A stretch of DNA of 38,691 nt from DTFZ01 sp050260375 (lineage in GTDB: Bacteria; Bacillota; Clostridia; Christensenellales; SZUA-584), in assembly GCA_050260375.1 (NCBI GenBank), contig JBLNCA010000051.1, positions 1 through 38,691 on the forward strand, read 5' to 3'. The notes below the pieces were generated by a model. It was not told where the DNA came from. It worked only from the letters and a program-made list of their open reading frames with translations, and made no database searches. The first letter of the stretch is position 1. The number at the start of each line of letters is the position of its first letter. The position numbers and the translations under genes are program-made. This document shows positions 30,557 through 38,686 of this stretch, piece by piece.

Positions 30557-31546
30557 TTACCCGATGCTGTAAAACAGCAGCATATACGCGGGTATCGTCA
30601 GCAGCGCAAACAGCGTCGTCCAGAAGAAGCTCTTTGTCGCGAACCCCGAATCCGCGCCGCAGTACGCCGCAACTATCGATATATTTGTCATTGCCGGCAG
30701 CCCCGCCTGCACGGTGACTACGTTTCTTAATAGCACCGGGTCTATGCTGCCCATCTGCCCCCCAAAAAGGCCGGCAGCGAGAGTGCATGCCGCAAACATG
30801 AGCCCCGGCGCTATCAGAAACCTTCCGAGCATCACCGGAACTACGTCCCTCTCAAAGCCGAAGCATTCCTTCCTGAAGCCGTATATCATGCAGCCCATGT
30901 ATACAAGCGACAGCGGCGTTACAAGCCCGTTCATGTCCTTAGCCGCCGTCACCAGAAACGGGGGCAGTTTGACTCCCGAAAACACAACGATGAACATCAC
31001 TACAAGCGTTATCATCGGCGGGGAAACGAGCTTTCTCATTACTTCCCCTAAGCCCACGCGGCTATTTTCTCCTTTTATCAGGTCCGCGTCGCGGCGGATG
31101 GAGTAAAACCCGAGCGTCCAGAAATACGTGGTGTTCGCGAGGTAGTAGTACATCACAAAAGGAAGCCCAGCTGAGCCGAACAGCGCGGTAGCCACGGGCA
31201 CGCCTATGAAAATCGAGTTGGAAAACGGGAACAGCGCAGCGAATACTCCGCGCCGCGTAGCGGGTATACGAAAGGCCGCAGCGACGAGTTTTCCTAAAAT
31301 AAACGTGAGCGGCGTCACAATGAAAACCAATGCTATCGGCAGCCACGCGTCAATAAGTTTTTGCCTTGTGATATACTCCGGGTCGGAAAAGAAATAGACA
31401 ATCATGCAGGGTATTGCGATGTTGACGATTATCTTCGGGAAGATATTCATAGTTTCGGAATCTACCCATTTTTTCGCCGCTACGAATACCCCTGCCCCAA
31501 TCATCAGGAATATGGCGATAACCGTCTCGACTGCCGCTAAGACCAT
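30557..31546 (-). CDS. AEC-family permease (auxin efflux carrier fold)
   Basis: A 329-residue membrane protein with about ten predicted helices in two halves, as in Mem_trans/AEC transporters. The segment FPFSNSIFIGVPVATALFG resembles the conserved 'N..F.G.P' crossover, and the C-terminal half has the matching AGLPAMTNISIVAAYCG. Bacterial members move malate and other organic acids or amino acids; the substrate here is unknown. Its ATG shares one base with the stop of the aspartate kinase gene (TGATG), so the two are translationally coupled. That suggests a solute linked to aspartate-family amino acids, by inference only. Confidence 0.9.
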   Translation of the reverse strand: MVLAAVETVIAIFLMIGAGVFVAAKKWVDSETMNIFPKIIVNIAIPCMIVYFFSDPEYITRQKLIDAWLPIALVFIVTPLTFILGKLVAAAFRIPATRRGVFAALFPFSNSIFIGVPVATALFGSAGLPFVMYYYLANTTYFWTLGFYSIRRDADLIKGENSRVGLGEVMRKLVSPPMITLVVMFIVVFSGVKLPPFLVTAAKDMNGLVTPLSLVYMGCMIYGFRKECFGFERDVVPVMLGRFLIAPGLMFAACTLAAGLFGGQMGSIDPVLLRNVVTVQAGLPAMTNISIVAAYCGADSGFATKSFFWTTLFALLTIPAYMLLFYSIG

Positions 31547-32865
31547 CAGCAGTTATCCTTGCCGCAAAACGCGCGATAAATAGCCCTTATCGCCCTCTCA
31601 AAGTCTTTTTCTTCCACGCCGACAATTATGTTTATCTCGCTTGAGCCCTGGTCTATCATGCGTATGTTTATGCCGTCCTCGGCAAGAGCCAAAAACAGCT
31701 TTGCGGCGACGCCTATGTGCCTTATCATACCGCGGCCTACCGTGGCTATCAGCGCGAGCCCGGTGAATACTTCTAGAGAATCGGGCTGGCACAGCGCGTA
31801 TATATCGTCGATAAGGTCCGACTGTTTTCCGTCAAGCTCGCTGTTTGCTATTACTATGCCCAGCGTGTCAATGCCCGAAGGCATATGCTCAAACCTTATG
31901 CCGTTCTTTTCGAGCGCCGACAGCACGCGCCTGCCGAAGCCCAATTCCGCGTTCATCTTGGCCTTTTCCACGGATATTACGGTAAAGCCCTTCCTGCCCG
32001 CTATGCCGGTTATCGTGGCCGTCCCGTCGTCGTCCATGTCCGGCACAATAAGCGTGCCCGGACACTCCGGATCGTTGGTATTCCTTATGTTTATAGGTAT
32101 GTTCGCTTTAAAAACGGGGAATATCGCGTCCTCGTGCAGTACGGTGGCGCCCATATACGAGAGCTCCCGCAATTCCCTGTACGTTATGCTTTTTATTACG
32201 TTGGGGTTCTCGACTATGCGCGGGTCGGCAACGAGAAAGCCGGGCACGTCCGTCCAGTTCTCATAAACCTCGGCTCGCGCAGACCTGGCAACTATAGCGC
32301 CCGTTATATCCGAGCCGCCGCGCGAAAACGTCTTTATCTCTCCGTCCGGCTTGCTGCCGTAAAACCCGGGTATCACTGCGCGCTCACAGCTGCGCAGCCG
32401 CTCGCGCATTACATTCCTCGTCTTCTCGCCCTCGTACGCGCCCGAAGCGTCAAAGAACACGACGTCCGCAGCGTCTATGAATTCAAACCCCAGGTAATCC
32501 GCTATAAGCAGGCCGTTAAGATACTCCCCGCGGCTTACGGTATAATCCTCTCCCGCGCCTGAGAGCACTTTTGACCGTATGTCGCCAAGGTAATGCTCTA
32601 TGTCCGTATTCACGCCCAGCTCGTCGCGTATTTCAATATAGCGCTGCGAGATGACGGCAAATATCGCCTCGTGATCTCCGCCGTTGTTTACCGCGCCGTA
32701 ATATGCGTAAAGCAGGTCGGTCACCTTATCGTCGCCTTCAAACCTCTTGCCGGGCGCGGAAGGAATGACATACCTTCTCTGCGGGTCCGCTTTTACTATC
32801 TGGGCTGCTTTCTTTATCTGTACGGCGTTCGCAAGAGAAGTTCCGCCGAATTTACAAACCTTCAT
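31546..32865 (-). CDS. aspartate kinase
   Basis: Phosphorylates aspartate, the first step towards lysine, threonine, methionine and diaminopimelate. It has 439 residues. The N-terminal amino-acid kinase domain has KFGGTS at 5-10, FSRGGSDITGA, and the ENWTDVPGFLVADPR substrate region. The C-terminal half has two ACT-type regulatory modules (around TVISVEKAKMN and LIATVGRGM), so feedback control by an end-product amino acid is expected but which one cannot be read. The ATG follows the DUF1015 TAA with no gap (TAAATG) and there is only a weak AGAGAG site, so it is probably translated by coupling. Confidence 0.94.
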   Translation of the reverse strand: MKVCKFGGTSLANAVQIKKAAQIVKADPQRRYVIPSAPGKRFEGDDKVTDLLYAYYGAVNNGGDHEAIFAVISQRYIEIRDELGVNTDIEHYLGDIRSKVLSGAGEDYTVSRGEYLNGLLIADYLGFEFIDAADVVFFDASGAYEGEKTRNVMRERLRSCERAVIPGFYGSKPDGEIKTFSRGGSDITGAIVARSARAEVYENWTDVPGFLVADPRIVENPNVIKSITYRELRELSYMGATVLHEDAIFPVFKANIPINIRNTNDPECPGTLIVPDMDDDGTATITGIAGRKGFTVISVEKAKMNAELGFGRRVLSALEKNGIRFEHMPSGIDTLGIVIANSELDGKQSDLIDDIYALCQPDSLEVFTGLALIATVGRGMIRHIGVAAKLFLALAEDGINIRMIDQGSSEINIIVGVEEKDFERAIRAIYRAFCGKDNC

Positions 32866-34425
32866 TTATTTTTCTCTCTTCCAAATGAACCCGAATAATC
32901 CTTTTCTCTTTTTGCGCGGAGGCTCGTCCTCGTCAAGAAAGTCGTCCTCAAACGCGTCGTCGTCATCTTCGATATCGTATTCCGCGGGAGCTTTATAGTC
33001 CTCGGCTTCCTGCTCCTCCTTAAGCGGCGCCTCTTCGGCTTCCGTTACGGCTTCTACTGCCCCTTCGCCTGTTTCCGCTTCGCCCGCTTCCGCCTGCTGC
33101 TCAGGCTCTGCTTCCTCTTCCTGCGGCTTTGCGTCTACGAGCAGCCTGCATTCGAAGTAATAGCGCTTTTCCTCCGGCCTCCCCAGCGAGAAAGCCTTTC
33201 TCGGCAGCACGCCGTATTCTATTACCGACTTGAACAGGTCTTCCTTCGCGATAGGCTCCATCAAAAACCCTAAGCACCCGTGCTCTTTTGCAAGGTCGTG
33301 GAACTCGTCGTCGCCATGTATATAATCTATTTCGCCCTTGGGCATCTCCTGCAGCAGCCTGTCGAGCGCGAGCGTCATAGTCACGCTTACAAGCTCGTGC
33401 TGCGGCTTCGATATCTCTATGCGCCCTTTTGACATCTTAGACTCGAAATATACTACCTGCATGCCAGGTTTAACGGACGTCCTTGAACCTCTCGTATACA
33501 TCATGCGCGCTTCGCAGCCCATGCCGTTGAGTATCGAAACCAGCATGCGCAGCGCGGTAGACGGCTCGACATTAAACAGCATCCTGTGTATGGGCAGCAT
33601 TGAAAGGCCGTTGTCGTAAAGGTTTACGACCTCTACCAGCGCATAGCGCAGCGGACTTACCTCCCTCTCCTCCTCCGAAAGGCGCGCCTTATGCTTTTCC
33701 CATACGGCCTTTGCGGAAACGAGCGAATGGTTGCCGTCGCCCACGGCGAACAGCATGCCGTCCTTAGACTTCGCTTTAAGCTTTTCAAGAGCCTTTACTA
33801 TACCTGCGAGTATCTGCTCGTCCTCGAAGAACCAGCCCTTTATGCTGCCGCCGTCCATTAAAAGCGGCGTGTTGTATATCTGTACCGCTTCGCTTCGCGC
33901 TTCGTAAAGCGGGCCGATAACGGTATTCTTTAAGTCGTCTATAAGCAGCATCACATGCGGGCACTCGAGTATCGCACCGTCGCGCAGCTGCACCCGCGGG
34001 GGCACCCTGTCGGCCACCGTCTGCTCGGTAGCGCGTATAAGCGGCTTTTTGGACGGATCCACATCGTATTTTTCAAGATCAACTGCTAACATCAGCCCTA
34101 CGCGCGTGCCGTATTCCGTCTGGCGTTCGACAAGCACTACGCCTTTCGGAAGCCGCACAAGCACGCCGTCCTCGATATAATTGTTCATCGTGGCCTTTGC
34201 ATGCGCTATCCTGTCGTCAATGTCGCCGCTTCTTAAAAACGCTTCGGGCAATATTATATGCAGTGCGGAAGGCGCGCCGCCTATGGCCCTTGACGCCCTT
34301 GTCCAGTAGTCCTCATTGGACGTAAACTGGTCGCACGCTATTACCGCCCATTTCTTCAAATTTATTTTTGCATCCGGTATAAGTATTTCCGGAAAAATTA
34401 TACCGACGTTCTCTGACCTTTCCAT
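32866..34425 (-). CDS. DUF1015-family protein with acidic tail
   Basis: A 519-residue protein of the DUF1015 (YP_008 SerC-associated) type, function unsettled. Family features include WAVIACDQFTSNEDYW near the start, IRATE and the FAVGDGNHSLVSAKAVWE segment near residue 230-250. In Clostridia such genes often lie near serine-biosynthesis genes; here the partner is aspartate kinase. After about residue 425 it runs into a Glu/Ala-rich and then Asp-rich tail (IEDDDDAFEDDFLDEDE), closing with a basic PPRKKRKG...WKREK end. I chose ATG 34425, with AGGAGG upstream, over the longer frame to 34506. It is first in an operon with the kinase and permease. Confidence 0.85.
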   Translation of the reverse strand: MERSENVGIIFPEILIPDAKINLKKWAVIACDQFTSNEDYWTRASRAIGGAPSALHIILPEAFLRSGDIDDRIAHAKATMNNYIEDGVLVRLPKGVVLVERQTEYGTRVGLMLAVDLEKYDVDPSKKPLIRATEQTVADRVPPRVQLRDGAILECPHVMLLIDDLKNTVIGPLYEARSEAVQIYNTPLLMDGGSIKGWFFEDEQILAGIVKALEKLKAKSKDGMLFAVGDGNHSLVSAKAVWEKHKARLSEEEREVSPLRYALVEVVNLYDNGLSMLPIHRMLFNVEPSTALRMLVSILNGMGCEARMMYTRGSRTSVKPGMQVVYFESKMSKGRIEISKPQHELVSVTMTLALDRLLQEMPKGEIDYIHGDDEFHDLAKEHGCLGFLMEPIAKEDLFKSVIEYGVLPRKAFSLGRPEEKRYYFECRLLVDAKPQEEEAEPEQQAEAGEAETGEGAVEAVTEAEEAPLKEEQEAEDYKAPAEYDIEDDDDAFEDDFLDEDEPPRKKRKGLFGFIWKREK

Positions 34426-34846
34426 CAGCGCCTCCTGAATTATAAACTTATCAAACCTTAACTCTCTATTATCGTCTTTCGCTTTCGGTACCGGCAGCAC
34501 AACCATACCGATAGTTTGCCTTGCCCGGCACCATACTTCAATAACCTTATGGGCTATTGGGAACTTGTTTCCTGATTACGTCCTTAGGCAAAATACCTGC
34601 CCATATTCTCCCGAATAACATACGGTAAATATAACACACCGCACATATGGAATTCAATACAACTTATCAGTTTTTATACGCCGCCGGGTTGTATAAACAG
34701 CCGTTCAAACGCCTGATTTTTATGTTCCAAAGCGCCGCTTTTCATTGAACCCGCGTTTTTTTACCGTTAATTCGTTTATTTTTCCGTGTCTCTGCAAACC
34801 TATTTTTTTTTGCGGCCAAGTACAAAACATCACCTTAGCGTAACAG
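34426..34846. other. spacer upstream of DUF1015 operon
   Basis: About 420 bp without a convincing gene. A weak minus-strand promoter may lie at 34629-34657 (TTGAAT, 17 bases, TTATAT), about 200 bp before the DUF1015 start. The short open frames here have no ribosome binding site and poor composition. I see no riboswitch, tRNA or repeat. Confidence 0.5.
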
Positions 34847-34872
34847 AAAAACCCGGCCTTCGCCGGGCTTTT
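34847..34872 (-). terminator. terminator of second PrsA-like gene
   Basis: Minus-strand GCCCGGC, loop GAAG, GCCGGGT, then TTTT, about 11 bp after the stop at 34883. GC-rich and convincing. Confidence 0.87.
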
Positions 34873-34882
34873 CTTATGATTA

Positions 34883-36043
34883 TTACAGTACGTCGTAGTA
34901 GCACTCAATCTTGTGGTCTTTTTTCCATTGTTCGAGCAGCGCGTTCCATGCTTCGCTTTGCAGCGCCGTCTGCAGGTCGGCGCTTATGATTTCTTTGACG
35001 CTCTCGTACGCCACCGGCCCCTGCGGAAGCTCCGACGTAAATTCCAGTATCTGATACCCCTCGTCCGTAACGATAAGCTCCGAAATCTTGCCTATGCTCT
35101 CAAGCGCCATAGCGGCCTTTGTAAACTCGTCGTCGTACTGCGGCGTTCCCGCAACCACCGGATACCCTTCCGCCGGCATGTCCTTGTCGTCCGACTGCGC
35201 CACCGCATCCGTAAAGCTGAGCTCGCCTGAGCTTATTTTCGCCGCCATATCCTCCGCTTTTTCCTTTATGGCTATTATGGCTTCTTCCTTTAAAAGATCC
35301 GCCTGCTCGTCATACCCTGCTTCGCGCAGCGTCAGTATTGCTCCCGCCATGTCTTCTTCGAACCCTATAAGCACCGTCCTTATAAGCCGCACTCCTGCCG
35401 GCACGTAGTATACTGTGGCTCCGCTGTTTACGCTTGAAACGTACTGCGTCGGGTCGGCGTCCATTGTCTTCTGGTCGGAAGCGACGTTTTTGTCATACTC
35501 CGCCTTTATGTCTTCCTCTTTAGGCTTCGTATCGCCGGTCAGCGCGGTATCGGTGTAAGCGATATTCGCGGCGGTATAGAACTTATACTGTTCGATCAGC
35601 TGCTCTTTAGTAACGCCAGTCTGATTAAGGTACTCCTCTTCCGTCGTGCCGTATGTGCTGACGGCATAATCTATCTCGTCCTGCGCGTTCTGCTCTACCT
35701 GCTCGAGCTGTTCGGACGTCAGGTTATCGAAGTATCCCCTGTTTTTCAGTTCGGCGAGTAATATCTTATAGCTAATAAACGAATCCAGCAGGTCGGACAT
35801 ATCCGAGGCGTATGCTTCGTTTTCCAGTACGGCGGAACCGCCCTGTATGTTCTGGTCAAGCCACTCCTTGAATTCGCTTATATACACCGGCTGTCCGTCC
35901 ATCTGCGCCACGACAAGGGAATCGCCCGACGCGGACGGCGAAGCGCTGGGGCTTGGGCTTGATGCAGGCGTATTGCTGCACGCTCCGAGCAGCATCACGG
36001 CTGCCAATACAGCAGACAGCAATATCGCGATTATTTTTTTCAA
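34883..36043 (-). CDS. PrsA/SurA-like lipoprotein foldase (second copy)
   Basis: A 386-residue lipoprotein resembling the one at 163-1461. The signal peptide ends in lipobox LLGAC, followed by a Ser/Pro/Ala linker, a SurA-N-like region (VVAQMDGQPVYISEFKEWL) and a degenerate parvulin-like domain around 250-350 (DDEFTKAAMALESIGKISELIVTDEGYQIL). The catalytic histidine of parvulins is not evident, so a chaperone role is at least as likely as isomerase activity. I take TTG 36043, nine bases after GGAGG, giving a normal signal peptide. The ATG at 36085 would add a 14-residue basic stretch and place the ribosome binding site inside the gene. It is transcribed alone. Confidence 0.85.
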   Translation of the reverse strand: MKKIIAILLSAVLAAVMLLGACSNTPASSPSPSASPSASGDSLVVAQMDGQPVYISEFKEWLDQNIQGGSAVLENEAYASDMSDLLDSFISYKILLAELKNRGYFDNLTSEQLEQVEQNAQDEIDYAVSTYGTTEEEYLNQTGVTKEQLIEQYKFYTAANIAYTDTALTGDTKPKEEDIKAEYDKNVASDQKTMDADPTQYVSSVNSGATVYYVPAGVRLIRTVLIGFEEDMAGAILTLREAGYDEQADLLKEEAIIAIKEKAEDMAAKISSGELSFTDAVAQSDDKDMPAEGYPVVAGTPQYDDEFTKAAMALESIGKISELIVTDEGYQILEFTSELPQGPVAYESVKEIISADLQTALQSEAWNALLEQWKKDHKIECYYDVL

Positions 36044-36355
36044 AACTTGTTTCCTCCGTAATTTGAGATACGTGTATTTTCTCACGAATAAAAACTTATT
36101 GCAAGCAATGCGTCGTTAATTAATTGTAAATACAAAAAGTTACCTCATGCGCGTTGCCGCATACGCACTGCCGGACCAAAGCTTTTTTGGCACACAAACG
36201 TTATTATTAAATACCGGAGCCTTTGGGCAGCTCTGGTGTTGGAATACATGGAAAAACATGATAATATACTTGAAGAACACTTTGCGTTGGGTATAATATA
36301 TCTAAGCGATCCCGAAAGAGCGGATCCTTATTCATCATATAGCGGGGGCCTTTGA
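36044..36355. other. divergent spacer before DUF951 gene
   Basis: 312 bp between the second PrsA-like gene and the DUF951 gene. It holds the DUF951-lepB promoter at 36270-36297. A 35-codon frame from ATG 36248 ends exactly where the DUF951 start begins, but it has no ribosome binding site and overlaps that promoter. I see nothing else. Confidence 0.5.
36270..36297 (+). promoter_or_regulatory. promoter of DUF951-lepB-lepB operon
   Basis: TTGAAG (36270-36275), 16 bases, TATAAT (36292-36297), about 60 bp before the DUF951 start. Confidence 0.6.
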
Positions 36356-36547
36356 TTGAATTATTCGTTAGGCGACACTGTACAGATGAAAAAACCGCAT
36401 CCGTGCGGTGAAAACAAGTGGCGTATAATTCGCGTCGGCATGGACGTAAAAATAAAATGCCTTGGCTGTGGCCATATAGTGATGCTTCCGCACGAGGTAT
36501 TTATAAAACGGCTTAAAAGGATATTGGCGGATGAAAAAACAACCTGA
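36356..36547 (+). CDS. DUF951-family small protein
   Basis: A 63-residue protein of the DUF951 family, common and short in Bacillota, function unknown. The hallmark reads LGDTVQMKKPHPCGENKW, followed by KIKCLGCGHIVMLP. The three cysteines and nearby histidines could bind metal. The start is TTG 36356, next to a TGA, with GGGGG upstream. The last codons overlap the start of the first lepB by 17 bp, so the genes are coupled. Confidence 0.85.
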   Translation: MNYSLGDTVQMKKPHPCGENKWRIIRVGMDVKIKCLGCGHIVMLPHEVFIKRLKRILADEKTT

Positions 36548-37115
36548 CATTGAATTGCCGGAAGCAGAAGAGGACGAAGCACAGTCAAGAGTGTTGCGTA
36601 AAAAAGAATACCGGCAGCGCGAGGCAAAGGGGTGGATAATCTCTCTTGCCGCAGCTATAGTGATAGCGCTCGCGCTACGTTTCTTCGTATTCGAGTTCAT
36701 ACGCGTGGACGGCCCGTCGATGAAGCCCACGCTTTATACCGACGAGTACGTTTTCATGGAGCGGGTAACGTACTGGTTCCGCCATCCCAAGCGCGGCGAT
36801 ATAGTCATATGCTCGTTCCCGGACAGCAACGAATCGTACGTCAAGCGCGTTATAGGCGAGCCGGGCGACAGGATAAAAATCGAAGACGGCGTGCTGTATG
36901 TAAACGGCGCGCCCGATTACGAATATTTCAGCGGCGTGCACAGGGAGGACTTTGCGGAAATTACTGTGCCCGAAGGCTGCCTTATGGTTATGGGCGACAA
37001 CAGAAACGAATCGCGCGATTCAAGGGACCCGGGCGTCGGCCCGATACCGTACGAAAAGATACTCGGCAGGGCGGAGTTCGTCATCTGGCCCATAGACAAG
37101 ATACACGGCCTCTAA
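36531..37115 (+). CDS. lepB: type I signal peptidase (first copy)
   Basis: A 194-residue membrane protease that removes signal peptides from secreted proteins. A charged N-terminal tail is followed by one membrane helix (about 34-56) and the extracellular catalytic domain. Catalytic Ser63 is in GPSMKPTL and the general base Lys105 in YVKRVIGEPGD. The box E signature GDNRNESRDSR is present. Length and single helix fit the Gram-positive SipS type. It overlaps the DUF951 gene and is followed 73 bp later by a close paralogue. Confidence 0.95.
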   Translation: MKKQPDIELPEAEEDEAQSRVLRKKEYRQREAKGWIISLAAAIVIALALRFFVFEFIRVDGPSMKPTLYTDEYVFMERVTYWFRHPKRGDIVICSFPDSNESYVKRVIGEPGDRIKIEDGVLYVNGAPDYEYFSGVHREDFAEITVPEGCLMVMGDNRNESRDSRDPGVGPIPYEKILGRAEFVIWPIDKIHGL

Positions 37116-37188
37116 ACCGCTGAATAAAGCCCAGCGTTCCGGCGAAGTTTACAGCAAATAATCAAAGCAATACCGTTGAAGGGAAAAA

Positions 37189-37761
37189 ATGATGCCTGAC
37201 CAGCCCGGAGATAATTACAAAACTAATGAAGAAAAGGCGGCGGAAGCCGCATCCAAAGCCGACCGGAAAAGCGAAGCGAAAGGCTGGATAATTTCTATAG
37301 CCGCCGCGGTAGTCATAGCATTGACGCTGCGGTTTTTCGTATTCGAGTTCATACGCGTAGAAGGGCCGTCGATGCAGCCCACGCTCTATACCAACGAGTA
37401 CGTATTCATGGAGCGGGTGACGTACTGGTTTAATTCGCCAAAAAGAGGGGATATAGTCATATGCATGTTTCCGGGCAGCAGCCAGACTTACGTTAAGCGC
37501 GTCATAGGCGAGCCCGGCGACAGTATAAAAATCGAAGACGGCGTGCTGTATATAAACGATGTTCCTAATTACGATTATTTTGGCATGCCGCACGACAGGG
37601 ATATGGAGGAACTCATAGTGCCCGCAGGCAGCGTAGTAGTTATGGGCGACAACAGGAACGACTCCACCGATTCGCGCGATATCGGCCCGATACCCTTCGA
37701 AAGGGTGCTCGGCAAGGCCTTATTCATCATCTGGCCGCCGGGCAGGATACACGGATTGTAG
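37189..37761 (+). CDS. lepB: type I signal peptidase (tandem second copy)
   Basis: A 190-residue paralogue of the preceding gene. It has a membrane helix at about 32-54, Ser61 in GPSMQPTL, Lys103 in YVKRVIGEPGD and GDNRNDSTDSRD. The helix-to-active-site segment is almost identical to that of the first copy, while the N-terminal tail and the loop after YVNG/YINDVPNYDYF differ. This fits a recent tandem duplication with possible cleavage-preference divergence. ATG 37189 has GAAGGG upstream. Confidence 0.95.
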   Translation: MMPDQPGDNYKTNEEKAAEAASKADRKSEAKGWIISIAAAVVIALTLRFFVFEFIRVEGPSMQPTLYTNEYVFMERVTYWFNSPKRGDIVICMFPGSSQTYVKRVIGEPGDSIKIEDGVLYINDVPNYDYFGMPHDRDMEELIVPAGSVVVMGDNRNDSTDSRDIGPIPFERVLGKALFIIWPPGRIHGL

Positions 37762-37764
37762 TAT

Positions 37765-37796
37765 TGGCGTAAATTAACGTTTTCACGCCATGTTTT
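37765..37796 (+). terminator. probable terminator after second lepB
   Basis: TGGCGT, a 14-base loop region with extra AAA/TTT pairing, ACGCCA, then TGTTTT. It begins 3 bases after the stop. It is weaker than the other terminators in the window. Confidence 0.5.
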
Positions 37797-37882
37797 CCGG
37801 TTTTGTACGCTTCGCCTTGCTCCTCGCATACAATAGGATTTCACTCTAAGCTCTCATTTTGCAAATCATCTTTTGCATATGA

Positions 37883-38122
37883 TTACAGCTTTTTATTATA
37901 TTCCTTCACAAAGCGGATAAATACTATAGCAAGCATTATGACGCCTATCATAAACGGAAGCCATATCGCCGCCTTTACTAAAAACGCCTGCTGCCCGAGC
38001 CAAACAGCATATTCATACCCAAAGGGCCCGATGGAATAAATAAGCCTGCTGAGCAATATGAACAGACAAAAAACATATAAAGAAGCAATACCGCAATATA
38101 TCATGGATTTGCTGTTTTTCAT
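37883..38122 (-). CDS. small two-helix membrane protein
   Basis: A 79-residue protein with hydrophobic segments at about 8-32 and 48-70 and a basic C-terminus (RFVKEYNKKL). I do not recognise a family. It is supported by AAGGAG eight bases before ATG 38122 and by a promoter at 38153-38181. A plus-strand frame over the same bases (37803-38039) lacks a ribosome binding site. The gene is AT-rich compared with the rest of the window and is divergent from the secreted-protein gene at 38267, with which it may have been acquired. Confidence 0.65.
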   Translation of the reverse strand: MKNSKSMIYCGIASLYVFCLFILLSRLIYSIGPFGYEYAVWLGQQAFLVKAAIWLPFMIGVIMLAIVFIRFVKEYNKKL

Positions 38123-38152
38123 GATATCTCTCCTTCTATTCGTAATATGAAT

Positions 38153-38181
38153 AATATATTATAAAAAAACAATCTAGTCAA
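38153..38181 (-). promoter_or_regulatory. promoter of small membrane protein gene
   Basis: Minus-strand TTGACT (38181-38176), 17 bases, TATATT (38158-38153), about 30 bp before the ATG at 38122. Confidence 0.5.
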
Positions 38182-38207
38182 TATATAGTAGTGATGTCAA
38201 AATATAA

Positions 38208-38236
38208 TTGATAAGTTAATTCAAATATGGTAAATT
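38208..38236 (+). promoter_or_regulatory. promoter of small secreted protein gene
   Basis: TTGATA (38208-38213), 17 bases, TAAATT (38231-38236), about 30 bp before ATG 38267. The region is very AT-rich, so chance matches are likely. Confidence 0.4.
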
Positions 38237-38266
38237 GAACATATATTACATATATAGGAGGTTATT

Positions 38267-38608
38267 ATGAAAAAGGTGTTTAAAAGTCTAATGGTTGTTC
38301 TATTTACCCTGACTATATTTATTACATCAACTGTGCCGGCGCTTGCTTCCCAAAAGAAGGTCTCTGACTTAACAGTTTATGAACAGGAAAGTCAATTACC
38401 TTTTGATTATTATGGAGAAGAAGTAAGGTTAGAAAACGCTGCAGAAGTAAATACAGCCGTACAAACAACTTATATTACTGTTTACGGCTATGAATATACT
38501 AAAGGCTCTAAGGTATATGGTTCATGGCGTAATGGAGTCAGTGGTGGAAGTAGTATTTCGGATATTGTATTTGTAGGTTGTACAATGATGTGTAACAAAA
38601 AGAGGTAA
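38267..38608 (+). CDS. small secreted protein, possible lactococcin-972-like
   Basis: A 113-residue protein with a clear signal peptide (KKVFKSLMV... to VPALAS, about 1-27) and TAGGAGG upstream of ATG 38267. The mature part has the segment KVYGSWRNGVSGGSS. The W..GVSGG pattern recalls lactococcin-972-type bacteriocins, but their histidine-rich C-terminal half is absent: the protein ends abruptly with FVGCTMMCNKKR. It may be a short novel exported protein, or a bacteriocin-like gene cut off by the element that begins just after it. Strongly AT-rich codon use differs from the core genes. Confidence 0.65.
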   Translation: MKKVFKSLMVVLFTLTIFITSTVPALASQKKVSDLTVYEQESQLPFDYYGEEVRLENAAEVNTAVQTTYITVYGYEYTKGSKVYGSWRNGVSGGSSISDIVFVGCTMMCNKKR

Positions 38609-38617
38609 AGAAAAAAG

Positions 38618-38686
38618 CAAGGATTCCAAAAATCTGATAAAGTTGTAACTGCAAAGAAAACAACATCAGAGAGAAAGGAATCCTTG
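38618..38686. repeat. 10-bp inverted repeat at right edge
   Basis: CAAGGATTCC (38618-38627) and GGAATCCTTG (38677-38686) are perfect arms around 49 bases. The right arm includes the possible ribosome binding site AAAGGA for an ATG at 38688 that runs off the window. It may be the subterminal structure of a mobile element or a hairpin controlling that gene. Only four bases of the gene are visible, so I do not call it. Confidence 0.45.

Noticed and set aside
36248..36355. 35-codon frame ending at the DUF951 start
   Set aside because: It has no ribosome binding site and contains the operon promoter within it.
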